Part shown: piece after piece, positions 20,902 to 29,328 of the stretch | How positions within the stretch are numbered: position 1 is the first letter of the stretch | Layout: every line of letters begins with the position of its first letter | From: Corynebacterium sp. sy039 | Lineage (GTDB): Bacteria; Actinomycetota; Actinomycetes; Mycobacteriales; Mycobacteriaceae | Reading direction: 5' to 3' | Assembly (NCBI RefSeq): GCF_007904105.1 | Contig: NZ_CP042325.1 | Location: forward strand, 1-64,000 | DNA: 64,000 nucleotides | Notes under the pieces: model-generated | Database searches by the model: none | The model's input: the letters and a program-made list of their open reading frames with translations, nothing else | Told to the model about the DNA's origin: nothing | Translations under genes and position numbers: made by a program

Positions 20902-21045
20902 AGTAAATCACTCCAAGTTATAAGCGCATAAGAAATAAATGAAAATATCTCAAGAGTTAGGTTACTAATTCCTGCTATATTTTCCTATATTCCCATCTCA
21001 TGCTGCGAATAATATGAGATACTGGTTTATGAGAATCCGCTAAAA

Positions 21046-22509
21046 CTACTCAGAACTTGGTCGACTGATGACCACCAAGAGCATTTCTGCACAGGTAACT
21101 GGGTCATCGAGATTAATTTCGCAGATGCCTGCTATGCGGTGTAGTCGTGAGCGCATGGTATGCCGATGGATACCTAAAGTTGCAGAGCTTGTTGTGATAT
21201 TGGAGCCTTGCTGCAGAAATACACTGAGCGTGTCGTAGAGCTCAGTATGATGCTGGGCATCATAGGAACGCAATCTATCCAGGGTTATCTTTGCCCGCGC
21301 GTCGAGAGCTTGCATCACATTTGGGTTTGCCAGCCACCGCAGTGGTGAATTCTGTGGGCTAGAATGAGTGCCGATTGCCAGTGCTTTTGTCGCGATATTG
21401 AGCTGTTCGACGAGACGGGAATCAATATCCTGCCACGGATGAGTAGTATCAATACATATTTTGAGCTGCTCTTTGCTCTCGCCGAAAAGGGTCAAGATAT
21501 TGTCAATGGATCGGCTTGCGCGGAAAAGCAGCAGGGCAGAGTGCTCATTGAGCATGATTGCGCACAATTCACGGTCGTTGGCGCTTAGCTGTGCGTCGAT
21601 AGTGCGAAATGCTTTATTGATATGTGCCTGAGTATGTGCCTGAATAAGCACGGGGCGCACATTGCCATGATTATCAGAGATTCTGCTAAAAATACGCCCC
21701 AACTGTTCTTCGTTGCCATCAAAGCCAAGCAATACGCTTAAAGCCAGGGTATTTAATTCCGTTCGTGCTTTGCGCAATTGTACTGGTCGCTGCAAAAGAA
21801 GATCCGCCAAACCAATGCTGTGCTTAATAATGTCACGATCAAAACGGGATAATGGCAGCACACTGTGGGTAATGAGAGTGTGAAAACGATCCCCTGAACT
21901 GAGCATTTTGTGCTCTACCCGGTGCAGTGGCTCCCGATCAGTTTCTGCGTAGGCAACATGGGCAATAGTGCGATTGTCATTATCAATAATGGTGCATGAG
22001 CCACCAATGAGTGCTGCAGTTTGTGAGAGTAATCCAGATATTCCATGGGAAAGTGCAGCGTGATTTAAGACTTTCTGACCGCGCATAAACTGCTCATGCT
22101 CCATTTTGTCCTGACGAGAAAACTCCTCAGTTACGACATTAAGGATAGACACAAAGGGAATTTTTTTCGGAACAATAAATAAACCGATATTGTGGTGAGC
22201 ACAAGCGTCGATAAGCTGTTGTGGTGCAGCTGCAAAAATGAGTCCGACGCCAAACCCAATGGCTACCACACCTGCTTCTTTGAGACGAGCGACATAGTCA
22301 TGGAATTGTTCAGGGCAGTGCTCGAAGGCGATACCTACGGTAAGCACAATTGAATTGCGGACAATGAATTGAGTCGGGTCGGGAAGTTCACTGGGCTGTA
22401 CGACGCTAAAAGGCTGCTGAGCAGGGCATAAAGACTCCAATTCCAAACTATGCTGCGCTAAAAGCCAAGAAAGCGTGAGATATTTTTCTGCCTGAGTCAA
22501 AGCAACCAC
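21046..22509 (-). CDS. gabR: PucR-family regulator, probable GABA-operon activator
   Basis: The start is taken at GTG 22509 behind GGAGG (22515-22519), giving 487 residues. Longer frames add an unlikely N-terminus. An N-terminal PucR sensor domain (SWLLAQHSLELESL onwards, GFGVGLIFAAAPQQLIDACA) is followed by a middle region. A C-terminal PucR helix-turn-helix completes it (SATLGIHRHTMRSRLHRIAG). It is divergent from gabT-gabD. In C. glutamicum a PucR-type protein, GabR, activates the gab genes, so the same role is inferred here. Confidence 0.83.
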   Translation of the reverse strand: MVALTQAEKYLTLSWLLAQHSLELESLCPAQQPFSVVQPSELPDPTQFIVRNSIVLTVGIAFEHCPEQFHDYVARLKEAGVVAIGFGVGLIFAAAPQQLIDACAHHNIGLFIVPKKIPFVSILNVVTEEFSRQDKMEHEQFMRGQKVLNHAALSHGISGLLSQTAALIGGSCTIIDNDNRTIAHVAYAETDREPLHRVEHKMLSSGDRFHTLITHSVLPLSRFDRDIIKHSIGLADLLLQRPVQLRKARTELNTLALSVLLGFDGNEEQLGRIFSRISDNHGNVRPVLIQAHTQAHINKAFRTIDAQLSANDRELCAIMLNEHSALLLFRASRSIDNILTLFGESKEQLKICIDTTHPWQDIDSRLVEQLNIATKALAIGTHSSPQNSPLRWLANPNVMQALDARAKITLDRLRSYDAQHHTELYDTLSVFLQQGSNITTSSATLGIHRHTMRSRLHRIAGICEINLDDPVTCAEMLLVVISRPSSE

Positions 22510-22597
22510 AGCAACCTCCACATTATCCAAAAAGAAGGAAATATTTATACAAAGCGTATATAAGCCTTTATGTATTTGTTCAATCAGAATAAAAAGT
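22510..22597. promoter_or_regulatory. Divergent gabR/gabT promoter region with a palindrome
   Basis: This 88-bp A+T-rich gap carries TATAC (22546-22550) and GTATA (22556-22560), an inverted repeat with 5-base spacer. It is a candidate GabR site. Exact promoters were not assigned. Confidence 0.4.
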
Positions 22598-23953
22598 ATG
22601 AATACAAATGCGCACTTAACTGCCCTAGAGTACCGACTCCCACAACAACGCAGCATAAAAACTACTGCGCACTCTGGGGGCGTATCAAAAAATAATGAAC
22701 TTGATGAGCGTCGTAAGAAAGCAGTGGCACAGGCGCTTAACCCAGGACTACCTGGCTATATTGTCGACGCAGACGGCGCAATTTTACTTGACGCCGACGA
22801 CAACGCCTACATCGACCTGGCCTCAGGAATCGCAGTAACCACCGTAGGTGCCGCCAACCCAGCAGTAGTCGCAGCCATCAGTGAGGCAGCAGCACACTTT
22901 ACCCATACCTGTTTCATGGTTTCGCCCTATGAATCCTATGTCGCAGTGGCAGAAAAGTTAGCAGAACTAACCCCAGGTGAGCACCAAAAGAAATCAGTGC
23001 TGCTCAACTCAGGTGCCGAAGCAGTAGAAAATGCAGTGAAAATTGCACGAGCCTACACCAAGAAAAAAGCAGTAGTGGTTTTCGATTACGCCTATCATGG
23101 ACGTACCAACCTCACAATGGCAATGACGGCAAAAAACAAACCTTATAAAACTGGTTTTGGTCCTTTTGCCAGCGAAATCTACCGCGCCCCAATGTCCTAT
23201 CCTTTCCGCGATGGGCTAAGCGGACACGATGCAGCAGCACGCGCAATCAAAAAAATTGAACAAGAAGTCGGCGCAGAAAACCTCGCCTGCGTTGTCATCG
23301 AACCAATCCAAGGAGAAGGCGGCTTTATCGTGCCAGCACCAGGCTTTTTAGCGGAAATCTCCGCATGGTGCAGCGACAACAATGTGGTATTTATCGCCGA
23401 TGAAATCCAATCAGGACTCACCCGCACCGGAAAATGGTTTGCAGTAGAACACGAAAATGTAGTTCCCGACCTCATCACCACCGCAAAAGGACTAGCAGGC
23501 GGAATGCCACTATCGGCAGTAACCGGGCGCGCTGAAATCATGGATGCTGCTGTCGTAGGAGGATTAGGCGGTACCTATGGCGGTAACCCCGTCGCTTGTG
23601 CAGCAGCACTTGCCGCACTAGAACAAATGGAAACCCTTGCGCTCAACGACCGTGCTCTGGCGATAGAACACATCATTCGTGAAGAACTAGCCGAGGTAGC
23701 TGAGTCAAACCGCGTGGGAGAAATACGCGGACGTGGCGGCATGATTGCTATTGAGTTACTTGACCAAGAAGGCAATCCCGACGCAGCCTATGCGGCAGCT
23801 ATTGCCCAAGAATGTAAACAAGCAGGGGTGCTCATTCTTACCTGTGGTTTGGATGGAAACATTATTCGATTGCTGCCACCACTGGTAATCGCTGAAGAAA
23901 CCCTACGTGATGGACTCGGCGTATTGGCACAAGCTATCAAAAATTGTGGCTAA
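22598..23953 (+). CDS. gabT: 4-aminobutyrate aminotransferase
   Basis: This enzyme transfers the amino group of GABA to 2-oxoglutarate, yielding succinate semialdehyde. It is a class III PLP aminotransferase of 451 residues. NSGAEAVENAVKIAR binds the cofactor phosphate, and FIADEIQSGLTRTG holds the PLP-contacting Asp268. The Schiff-base lysine is K297 in TTAKGLAGGMP. The N-terminal EYRLPQQR resembles corynebacterial GabT. It is divergent from the PucR regulator and 68 bp before gabD. A gabP permease gene is not present nearby. Confidence 0.93.
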   Translation: MNTNAHLTALEYRLPQQRSIKTTAHSGGVSKNNELDERRKKAVAQALNPGLPGYIVDADGAILLDADDNAYIDLASGIAVTTVGAANPAVVAAISEAAAHFTHTCFMVSPYESYVAVAEKLAELTPGEHQKKSVLLNSGAEAVENAVKIARAYTKKKAVVVFDYAYHGRTNLTMAMTAKNKPYKTGFGPFASEIYRAPMSYPFRDGLSGHDAAARAIKKIEQEVGAENLACVVIEPIQGEGGFIVPAPGFLAEISAWCSDNNVVFIADEIQSGLTRTGKWFAVEHENVVPDLITTAKGLAGGMPLSAVTGRAEIMDAAVVGGLGGTYGGNPVACAAALAALEQMETLALNDRALAIEHIIREELAEVAESNRVGEIRGRGGMIAIELLDQEGNPDAAYAAAIAQECKQAGVLILTCGLDGNIIRLLPPLVIAEETLRDGLGVLAQAIKNCG

Positions 23954-24021
23954 GGGTGAAAATACATGAGAGCTGATGAGCTGATAGAACCCCACAGCAA
24001 TAAAACAGTTAAGGTGGCAAT

Positions 24022-25506
24022 ATGACAACACATACAACCATAAAAAATAGTGCTCATGGCGTAGCAATCACTGTTCCTACTGGTATTTGGCTTGGTACCA
24101 ACAATGTTCCAGCCGCCAGTGGCGAAACTTTTGCGGTCGTAGATCCAGCAACCGAAGAAACCCTTGCCCAAGTAGCATCTGCTTCAGCAGAAGAATGGAA
24201 TCGAGCACTTGAGCTTGCCGACGATGCGCAAACGCAATGGGCTGATTTTTCTGCCCGAGCACGTTCGGAAATCCTCTATGACATCTTTACTGCCGTCGCA
24301 CAGCGCAGCGAGGATTTTGCTGCCCTCATGTCCCTTGAAATGGGAAAACCTCGAGCAGAAGCACAAGGAGAAGTAGCCTATGGCAATGAATACTTCCGCT
24401 GGTTTGCTGAGGAAGCAGTGCGTAGTCATGGGCGAGTAGCTCCAGCACCAGCAGGTAATGGCACAATCATTGCCACCCGTGAACCAGTAGGTCCAGTGTT
24501 GGCGATTACGCCGTGGAACTTTCCACTAGCTATGGCAACTCGCAAAATTGCGCCAGCACTTGCCGCAGGCTGCACCATTATTATCAAACCTGCCGCAGAA
24601 ACCCCATTGACCATGCTACTTTTGGGCGAAATCATTGCCGAAGTATTCCATAAGCATGAGGTACCTAACGGCGTTGTTTCTATCATTCCCACCTTGGCTG
24701 CTGCCGAATTATCCGCACAGCTTATGACCGATAGCCGCCTGAAGAAAATCACATTTACCGGTTCCACTGCTGTAGGTAAGAAACTTGTGGAGCAATCAGC
24801 TCACAATCTCTTGCGTACCTCCATGGAATTAGGCGGTAATGCGCCATTTGTGGTGGCAGCAGATGCCGACCTTGATCTGGTTTTTACCTGTGCTATGCAG
24901 GCGAAAATGCGCAATGGGGGTCAGGCGTGTATCGCAGCAAATCGATTCTTGGTGCATGAGTCACTGGCATCGGAGTTCGTCGATAAGCTCACGCAGGCAA
25001 TGTCCCAGCTCAGCATGGGTCATGGGTTGGATAAGGCAACGCAGCTAGGACCAGTCATTACCGAAAAACAGCGTGACCGAATCGCGCAACTTGTGGATAA
25101 TGCACGCGAACTAGGGGCAAAAGTCACTACACCGGAGGTAAAACCGCCAACACAAGGCTATTTCTACCCGCCAACCGTGCTTATCGACGTCGCCCCAGAG
25201 GCAGATATTATGCACCAGGAAATTTTTGGTCCGGTCGCCACAGTGACCACATTCAGCAAGCTAGAAGATGCAGTCGCGTTGGCAAATAGCACCGAATATG
25301 GGCTAGCTGCTTATGGTTTTAGCGAAAATATCCACACTGCGCACTATCTTGCCAAAGCACTTAAAGCTGGCATGGTGGGGATAAATCGTGGAGCCATCTC
25401 CGATGCAGCAGCGCCTTTTGGCGGAATCAAACAATCTGGTTTTGGGCGCGAAGGAGGTACGGAAGGTATTGAAGAATACCAATCTATTAAGTACATCGCG
25501 TTGTAG
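24022..25506 (+). CDS. gabD: Succinate-semialdehyde dehydrogenase
   Basis: GabD oxidises succinate semialdehyde to succinate with NAD(P)+, feeding the TCA cycle. The 494-residue aldehyde dehydrogenase has TPWNFPLAMATRKIAPALAAG, the catalytic Glu in MELGGNAPFVV, and the catalytic Cys in NGGQACIAANR. The C-terminal PFGGIKQSGFGREGG is typical of this class. ATG 24022 follows AAGGTGGC. It completes the GABA shunt step begun by gabT. Confidence 0.93.
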   Translation: MTTHTTIKNSAHGVAITVPTGIWLGTNNVPAASGETFAVVDPATEETLAQVASASAEEWNRALELADDAQTQWADFSARARSEILYDIFTAVAQRSEDFAALMSLEMGKPRAEAQGEVAYGNEYFRWFAEEAVRSHGRVAPAPAGNGTIIATREPVGPVLAITPWNFPLAMATRKIAPALAAGCTIIIKPAAETPLTMLLLGEIIAEVFHKHEVPNGVVSIIPTLAAAELSAQLMTDSRLKKITFTGSTAVGKKLVEQSAHNLLRTSMELGGNAPFVVAADADLDLVFTCAMQAKMRNGGQACIAANRFLVHESLASEFVDKLTQAMSQLSMGHGLDKATQLGPVITEKQRDRIAQLVDNARELGAKVTTPEVKPPTQGYFYPPTVLIDVAPEADIMHQEIFGPVATVTTFSKLEDAVALANSTEYGLAAYGFSENIHTAHYLAKALKAGMVGINRGAISDAAAPFGGIKQSGFGREGGTEGIEEYQSIKYIAL

Positions 25507-25571
25507 GGGTTGAGTGCGGACCGCAGCAACGCTTTACAAACATAAAAGACTGTAAAGGGCATGGAGGAAAA

Positions 25572-26309
25572 ATGGTTCATTACACTCTCAATTCTGATAT
25601 GGGTGAAGCACTTGGACTTCATAGTTTTGGCAATGATGTTCGTCTTATGGAGCTCATCGACATTGCTAACGTTGCGTGTGGTTATCATGCTGGAGATCCA
25701 AATGTTATGGAAGAAACTATTGCGCTTGCGCGGCAGCACCGGGTAAAAGTGGGAGCACATCCTGGGTTGCCAGACATAGTTGGTTTTGGACGGCGGTCGA
25801 TGGCATTACATTCTCGTGATGCAAGAACAATAATTACCTATCAAGTAGGCGCATTAGTTGCATTCTTAGAAGCAGAAAATATGCAGCTCAATCACATAAA
25901 ACCGCATGGTGCGCTTTATGGAATGTTATCGCGCGATGAAGAATTAATGCGTGAAGCTGCGGGGGTTGCAAAAAATTATGATGTTCCTTTTCTCGGTTTA
26001 AGTGGCACTGCACATGAAAAGGTCTGTCGAGATATGGGGGTGGAATTCGTCGGTGAGCTTTATGTTGATCTCGATTATTCTGACCAAGGAATCTTGCTCA
26101 TCAAAGCCCACCCGGAGGAGAAAAGCCCTGAAGAAGTAGCGCAGCGTACGATTCAAGCATTAGAGACAGGAACAATTCTTAGCGAGAATGGCAAAGAAAT
26201 AGCTGTAGATTTTAGAAGTATTTGCGTACATTCCGATGGGCCTCGTTCAGTAGAAATTGCTCATGCCGTGCGTGAGGTTCTGGATCGGAAAGGTCATGCT
26301 CATGTCTGA
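25572..26309 (+). CDS. pxpA: 5-oxoprolinase subunit A (LamB/YcsF family)
   Basis: PxpA with PxpB and PxpC forms the prokaryotic ATP-dependent 5-oxoprolinase, which opens pyroglutamate to glutamate. The 245-residue protein has the family features LNSDMGEALGLHS at the N-terminus, NVACGYHAGDP, VKVGAHPGLPD and HIKPHGALYG. GGAGGA (25563-25568) precedes ATG 25572. An imperfect hairpin around CTTTACA/TGTAAAG lies in the gap after gabD. The end overlaps pxpB. The gene looks more A+T-rich than gabTD. Confidence 0.93.
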   Translation: MVHYTLNSDMGEALGLHSFGNDVRLMELIDIANVACGYHAGDPNVMEETIALARQHRVKVGAHPGLPDIVGFGRRSMALHSRDARTIITYQVGALVAFLEAENMQLNHIKPHGALYGMLSRDEELMREAAGVAKNYDVPFLGLSGTAHEKVCRDMGVEFVGELYVDLDYSDQGILLIKAHPEEKSPEEVAQRTIQALETGTILSENGKEIAVDFRSICVHSDGPRSVEIAHAVREVLDRKGHAHV

Positions 26310-27228
26310 TACCGGCGCACCTATTTCCAGGATAACTTTTGGCGGAGATGAGTTTGTCTTTGTTGAAGTCAGCGATGAGATGTCATTAGCTGCTAATTTT
26401 CGGGTGACTGCTATTGCCAAACAAATTCATAAATTACGAGAGCAAAGAGCAGCTAAACATCTTCACGGTCAGTCGGGAATTATTGATATTTGTCCAGCTA
26501 ATGCCTCAATTCTTATTCGTATTGACCCGGATATTTTTCATCCACATGACATGGTTGCCACGATTAGAAGTATTGAAAAAGAACTTGATGACGATGCTAC
26601 GATTATCGACACTCGAATAATCGAAATACCGGTATGGTACAACGATCCTTATACAGCAGAAATAGTAACTAAGTTTCGACAGGGCTATCACCAAGATCCA
26701 ACGAAAACAGATCTAGAATATGCGGCAGCAATCAATAATTTCTCAGATACTGCCGATTTCATTAAAGCCCATTACAGCAGCCCTTGGCTGGTTTCTATGG
26801 TTGGTTTTGTTGCGGGATTACCATTCATGTTTCAACTTGTAGACAGACAAGAGCAACTTGAAGTACCAAAATATCTCAGTCCACGCACAGATACTCCTGA
26901 GCTAACTGTTGGACATGGTGGCTGCTTTGCGTGCATATATTCTGTACGTGGTGCAGGGGGATACCAAATGTTTGGTATTGCTGCGTCTCCTATCTACGAT
27001 CCAGAGCAGAAATTACCAGATTTTACAGAATCAATGGTGCTCTTTCAGCCAGGTGACATCGTGAAGTTTAGACCTGTTAGCAAGCAAGAATACCAAGAAA
27101 TCAAAACACAAATTGCAGCAGGAACATTCCGCTACAGAAAGCGATCTGTGCAATTTAACGCGGTTGAAGCGTTGGAGGATCCCCGCAAACTCAATGAAAA
27201 ATTAATAGGAGTTCTTTATGCGGATTGA
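26302..27228 (+). CDS. pxpB: 5-oxoprolinase subunit B (KipI / allophanate hydrolase subunit 1 family)
   Basis: ATG 26302 with GGAAAGG upstream, overlapping the end of pxpA, gives 308 residues. Earlier in-frame starts lack a ribosome site. Family features include EIPVWYNDPYTAEIV, the helical FIKAHYSSPWLVSMVGFVAG and LPFMFQL. GHGGCFACIYSVRGAGGYQMFG follows the pattern of the carboxyltransferase-domain C/D fold. It is somewhat longer (308 aa) than the usual ~220-residue PxpB, with an extended N-terminus and loops, closer to long actinobacterial versions. Confidence 0.85.
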   Translation: MSDTGAPISRITFGGDEFVFVEVSDEMSLAANFRVTAIAKQIHKLREQRAAKHLHGQSGIIDICPANASILIRIDPDIFHPHDMVATIRSIEKELDDDATIIDTRIIEIPVWYNDPYTAEIVTKFRQGYHQDPTKTDLEYAAAINNFSDTADFIKAHYSSPWLVSMVGFVAGLPFMFQLVDRQEQLEVPKYLSPRTDTPELTVGHGGCFACIYSVRGAGGYQMFGIAASPIYDPEQKLPDFTESMVLFQPGDIVKFRPVSKQEYQEIKTQIAAGTFRYRKRSVQFNAVEALEDPRKLNEKLIGVLYAD

Positions 27229-28180
27229 TGTTATTGAACCAGGATTATCAACCACTATTCAAGATCAAGGACGCAATGGCTATTATCACCTTGGTATTCC
27301 GCAGTCCGGCAGCGCTGATCAATTCAGTGCTTATTTGGCGAATGCGTTGGTAGGTAATCGTCGTAATGCAGCAGTTCTTGAATGTACTTATGTGGGTCCT
27401 ACATTATTTTTTGATGATTACGTAGAGATAGCAATTACTGGTGCGCCAGTAACGGTTCTGTTAGATGGAAAAGAACAGCCAATGTGGACAAGGATCCACG
27501 TACGACCAGGTCAAGAACTTTCTTTTGGTGATCTTGATGCCGGTATTCGATTCTATATAGCGGTTCGTGGTGGTATTGATGTGCCGATTGTTTTAGGGTC
27601 ACGCTCGACGTATATCTTAGGAAAACTAGGTGGTATTGCTGGACGACGATTACTTGCTGGTGATGTATTGCGCACAGGCGATCAGGAGCAGCATTTTCCT
27701 ACATTGCTTTATGTGGCAGAAAAATTGCGCCCAATTTTTAGCAATTATCAAGAAGTAAGAATTGTGCGAGGACTATATGATCACTATCTCACAGAAGAAG
27801 GTTTTAGACGACTGGTCAAAGAAGAATGGTCACTAACTGCAACAGCAGATCGGATGGGATTACGTTACGAGGGACCAGGAGTGGAATGGGTACAGCGTGA
27901 GCAAAAATTTGGTGCAGGTAGCGATCCATCTAATATCGTTGATGCTGGTTATGCTGTAGGGTCTATCCAAATACCAGGTGGAACCCAACCAATTTTATTG
28001 CACCGTGATGCTGTTTCAGGTGGGGGATACGCGATGGTAGCCACAGTTATTAGTGCTGATATGGATGTTGTTGCCCGTGCTGCTGCGGGAACCATTACTA
28101 GATTTATCGAGGTAACTATGGAAGAAGCGTTGGCTTTGCGCGCAGAGCGCAAAAAGCGGTTACTGCCGTTCTGTGCTTAG
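27218..28180 (+). CDS. pxpC: 5-oxoprolinase subunit C (KipA / biotin-dependent carboxyltransferase family)
   Basis: The 320-residue protein begins MRIDVIEPGLSTTIQDQGRNG, the classical start of this family. It contains YHLGIPQSGSADQFSAYLAN and RTGDQEQHFP, and ends with GSIQIPGGTQPILLHRDAVSGGGY. TAGGAG (27206-27211) precedes ATG 27218, which overlaps pxpB by 11 bp. Tight coupling of all three pxp genes supports a complete 5-oxoprolinase. Confidence 0.93.
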   Translation: MRIDVIEPGLSTTIQDQGRNGYYHLGIPQSGSADQFSAYLANALVGNRRNAAVLECTYVGPTLFFDDYVEIAITGAPVTVLLDGKEQPMWTRIHVRPGQELSFGDLDAGIRFYIAVRGGIDVPIVLGSRSTYILGKLGGIAGRRLLAGDVLRTGDQEQHFPTLLYVAEKLRPIFSNYQEVRIVRGLYDHYLTEEGFRRLVKEEWSLTATADRMGLRYEGPGVEWVQREQKFGAGSDPSNIVDAGYAVGSIQIPGGTQPILLHRDAVSGGGYAMVATVISADMDVVARAAAGTITRFIEVTMEEALALRAERKKRLLPFCA

Positions 28181-28279
28181 TGGCAATCGGCTTAGTGGCA
28201 ACCGCAGGCAAACCAGGCTTGTTCATCGGTAGTGTTGGCTGGGTAGTATTGGTCTGGTGAGATCCACGGAGGAGAAAAG

Positions 28280-29257
28280 ATGAGCAAGGTTCCATTCATT
28301 CTAGATACAGACACCGCACAAGATGATTGTGTGGCAATTCTGCTTGGTTTACTTAGCGAACGTGCGGATTTTCGTGCCATCACCATGGTTGCGGGAAATG
28401 TTGGTTTTGACCGCCAGATAAGTAATGCGCATATGACGCTCAATGCTGCCGGTAAACTCGGCGAAGTACCTATTTTCGCAGGTTGTAGCCAACCTATGCT
28501 ACGTCCGTGGTCGTCTGCAGAAGATGTGCATGGCGACGGTGCCGGTGGGCTCACTATGGATTTTTCCGGTACGTTGGTAGAAGATGAGCACGCAGTGGAC
28601 GCATTATTGAGAATCACAGCGGAAAACCCGGGTGAAATTTCCATCGTTGCCATTGGTCCACTGACTAACATAGCTACAGCTGTAGTGAAAGATCGCAGCT
28701 TTGTGCAGAATGTAAAATCGCTGCATATCATGGGTGGGTCAAATAATGGTCGTGGAAATATCACCCCAGCAGCCGAATTCAATTTCTATGTTGACCCGGA
28801 GGCTGCACAGATTGTATTTAATGCAGGCTTTGAGAATATCGTCGTTATGCCTTGGGATCCAGTCACCTTTAATGACGCAACGCTGCCGCGCGCGCAATAC
28901 AATGAAAAAACCGCAGTAGGTACCCCGATTGCACAATTTTTCAAGGCGGTGTGTGATACTACCCTAGATTTCGACGAAGCCGCCGGCATCAACGGGTCTA
29001 CCCACCCTGATTCTATGACTTTAGCCACTTTGCTCTATCCTGAACTCATCCAAAAATCTGCGCGCTATCGAGTAGACGTAGAAACTAACTCCGATCTCAC
29101 CCGTGGTTATTCCGCTATGGCATGGGAAGTTTTCGATGTGCAGCGCAATGCTACTGTCATTGAAAAAGCAGACCGCGAACAATTCTTTGGGCTTATCGAC
29201 GCTCTCCTTAACACGCACACCACGCCTAATCGCAAGATGTGGGTGGCAGATGCCTAA
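28280..29257 (+). CDS. Nucleoside hydrolase (IUNH family)
   Basis: Inosine-uridine-type hydrolases cleave ribonucleosides to base plus ribose. The 325-residue protein keeps the Ca2+-binding start ILDTDTAQDDC (family pattern DTDxGxDD, with A and Q in place of the usual P and G). It also has AIGPLTNIATAV, LHIMGGSNNGRGN, AEFNFYVDPEAA and VMPWDPVTF. GGAGGAG precedes ATG 28280. Ribose released here could enter the ribose pathway encoded upstream. The substitutions in the metal motif may shift specificity. Confidence 0.87.
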   Translation: MSKVPFILDTDTAQDDCVAILLGLLSERADFRAITMVAGNVGFDRQISNAHMTLNAAGKLGEVPIFAGCSQPMLRPWSSAEDVHGDGAGGLTMDFSGTLVEDEHAVDALLRITAENPGEISIVAIGPLTNIATAVVKDRSFVQNVKSLHIMGGSNNGRGNITPAAEFNFYVDPEAAQIVFNAGFENIVVMPWDPVTFNDATLPRAQYNEKTAVGTPIAQFFKAVCDTTLDFDEAAGINGSTHPDSMTLATLLYPELIQKSARYRVDVETNSDLTRGYSAMAWEVFDVQRNATVIEKADREQFFGLIDALLNTHTTPNRKMWVADA

Positions 29258-29328
29258 AGTAGACGAGCAGTAATGCGATATTCCCGCAATAGCTGCTCTT
29301 GTGCTTTCGACGTCTCCTCCGTGGTATC

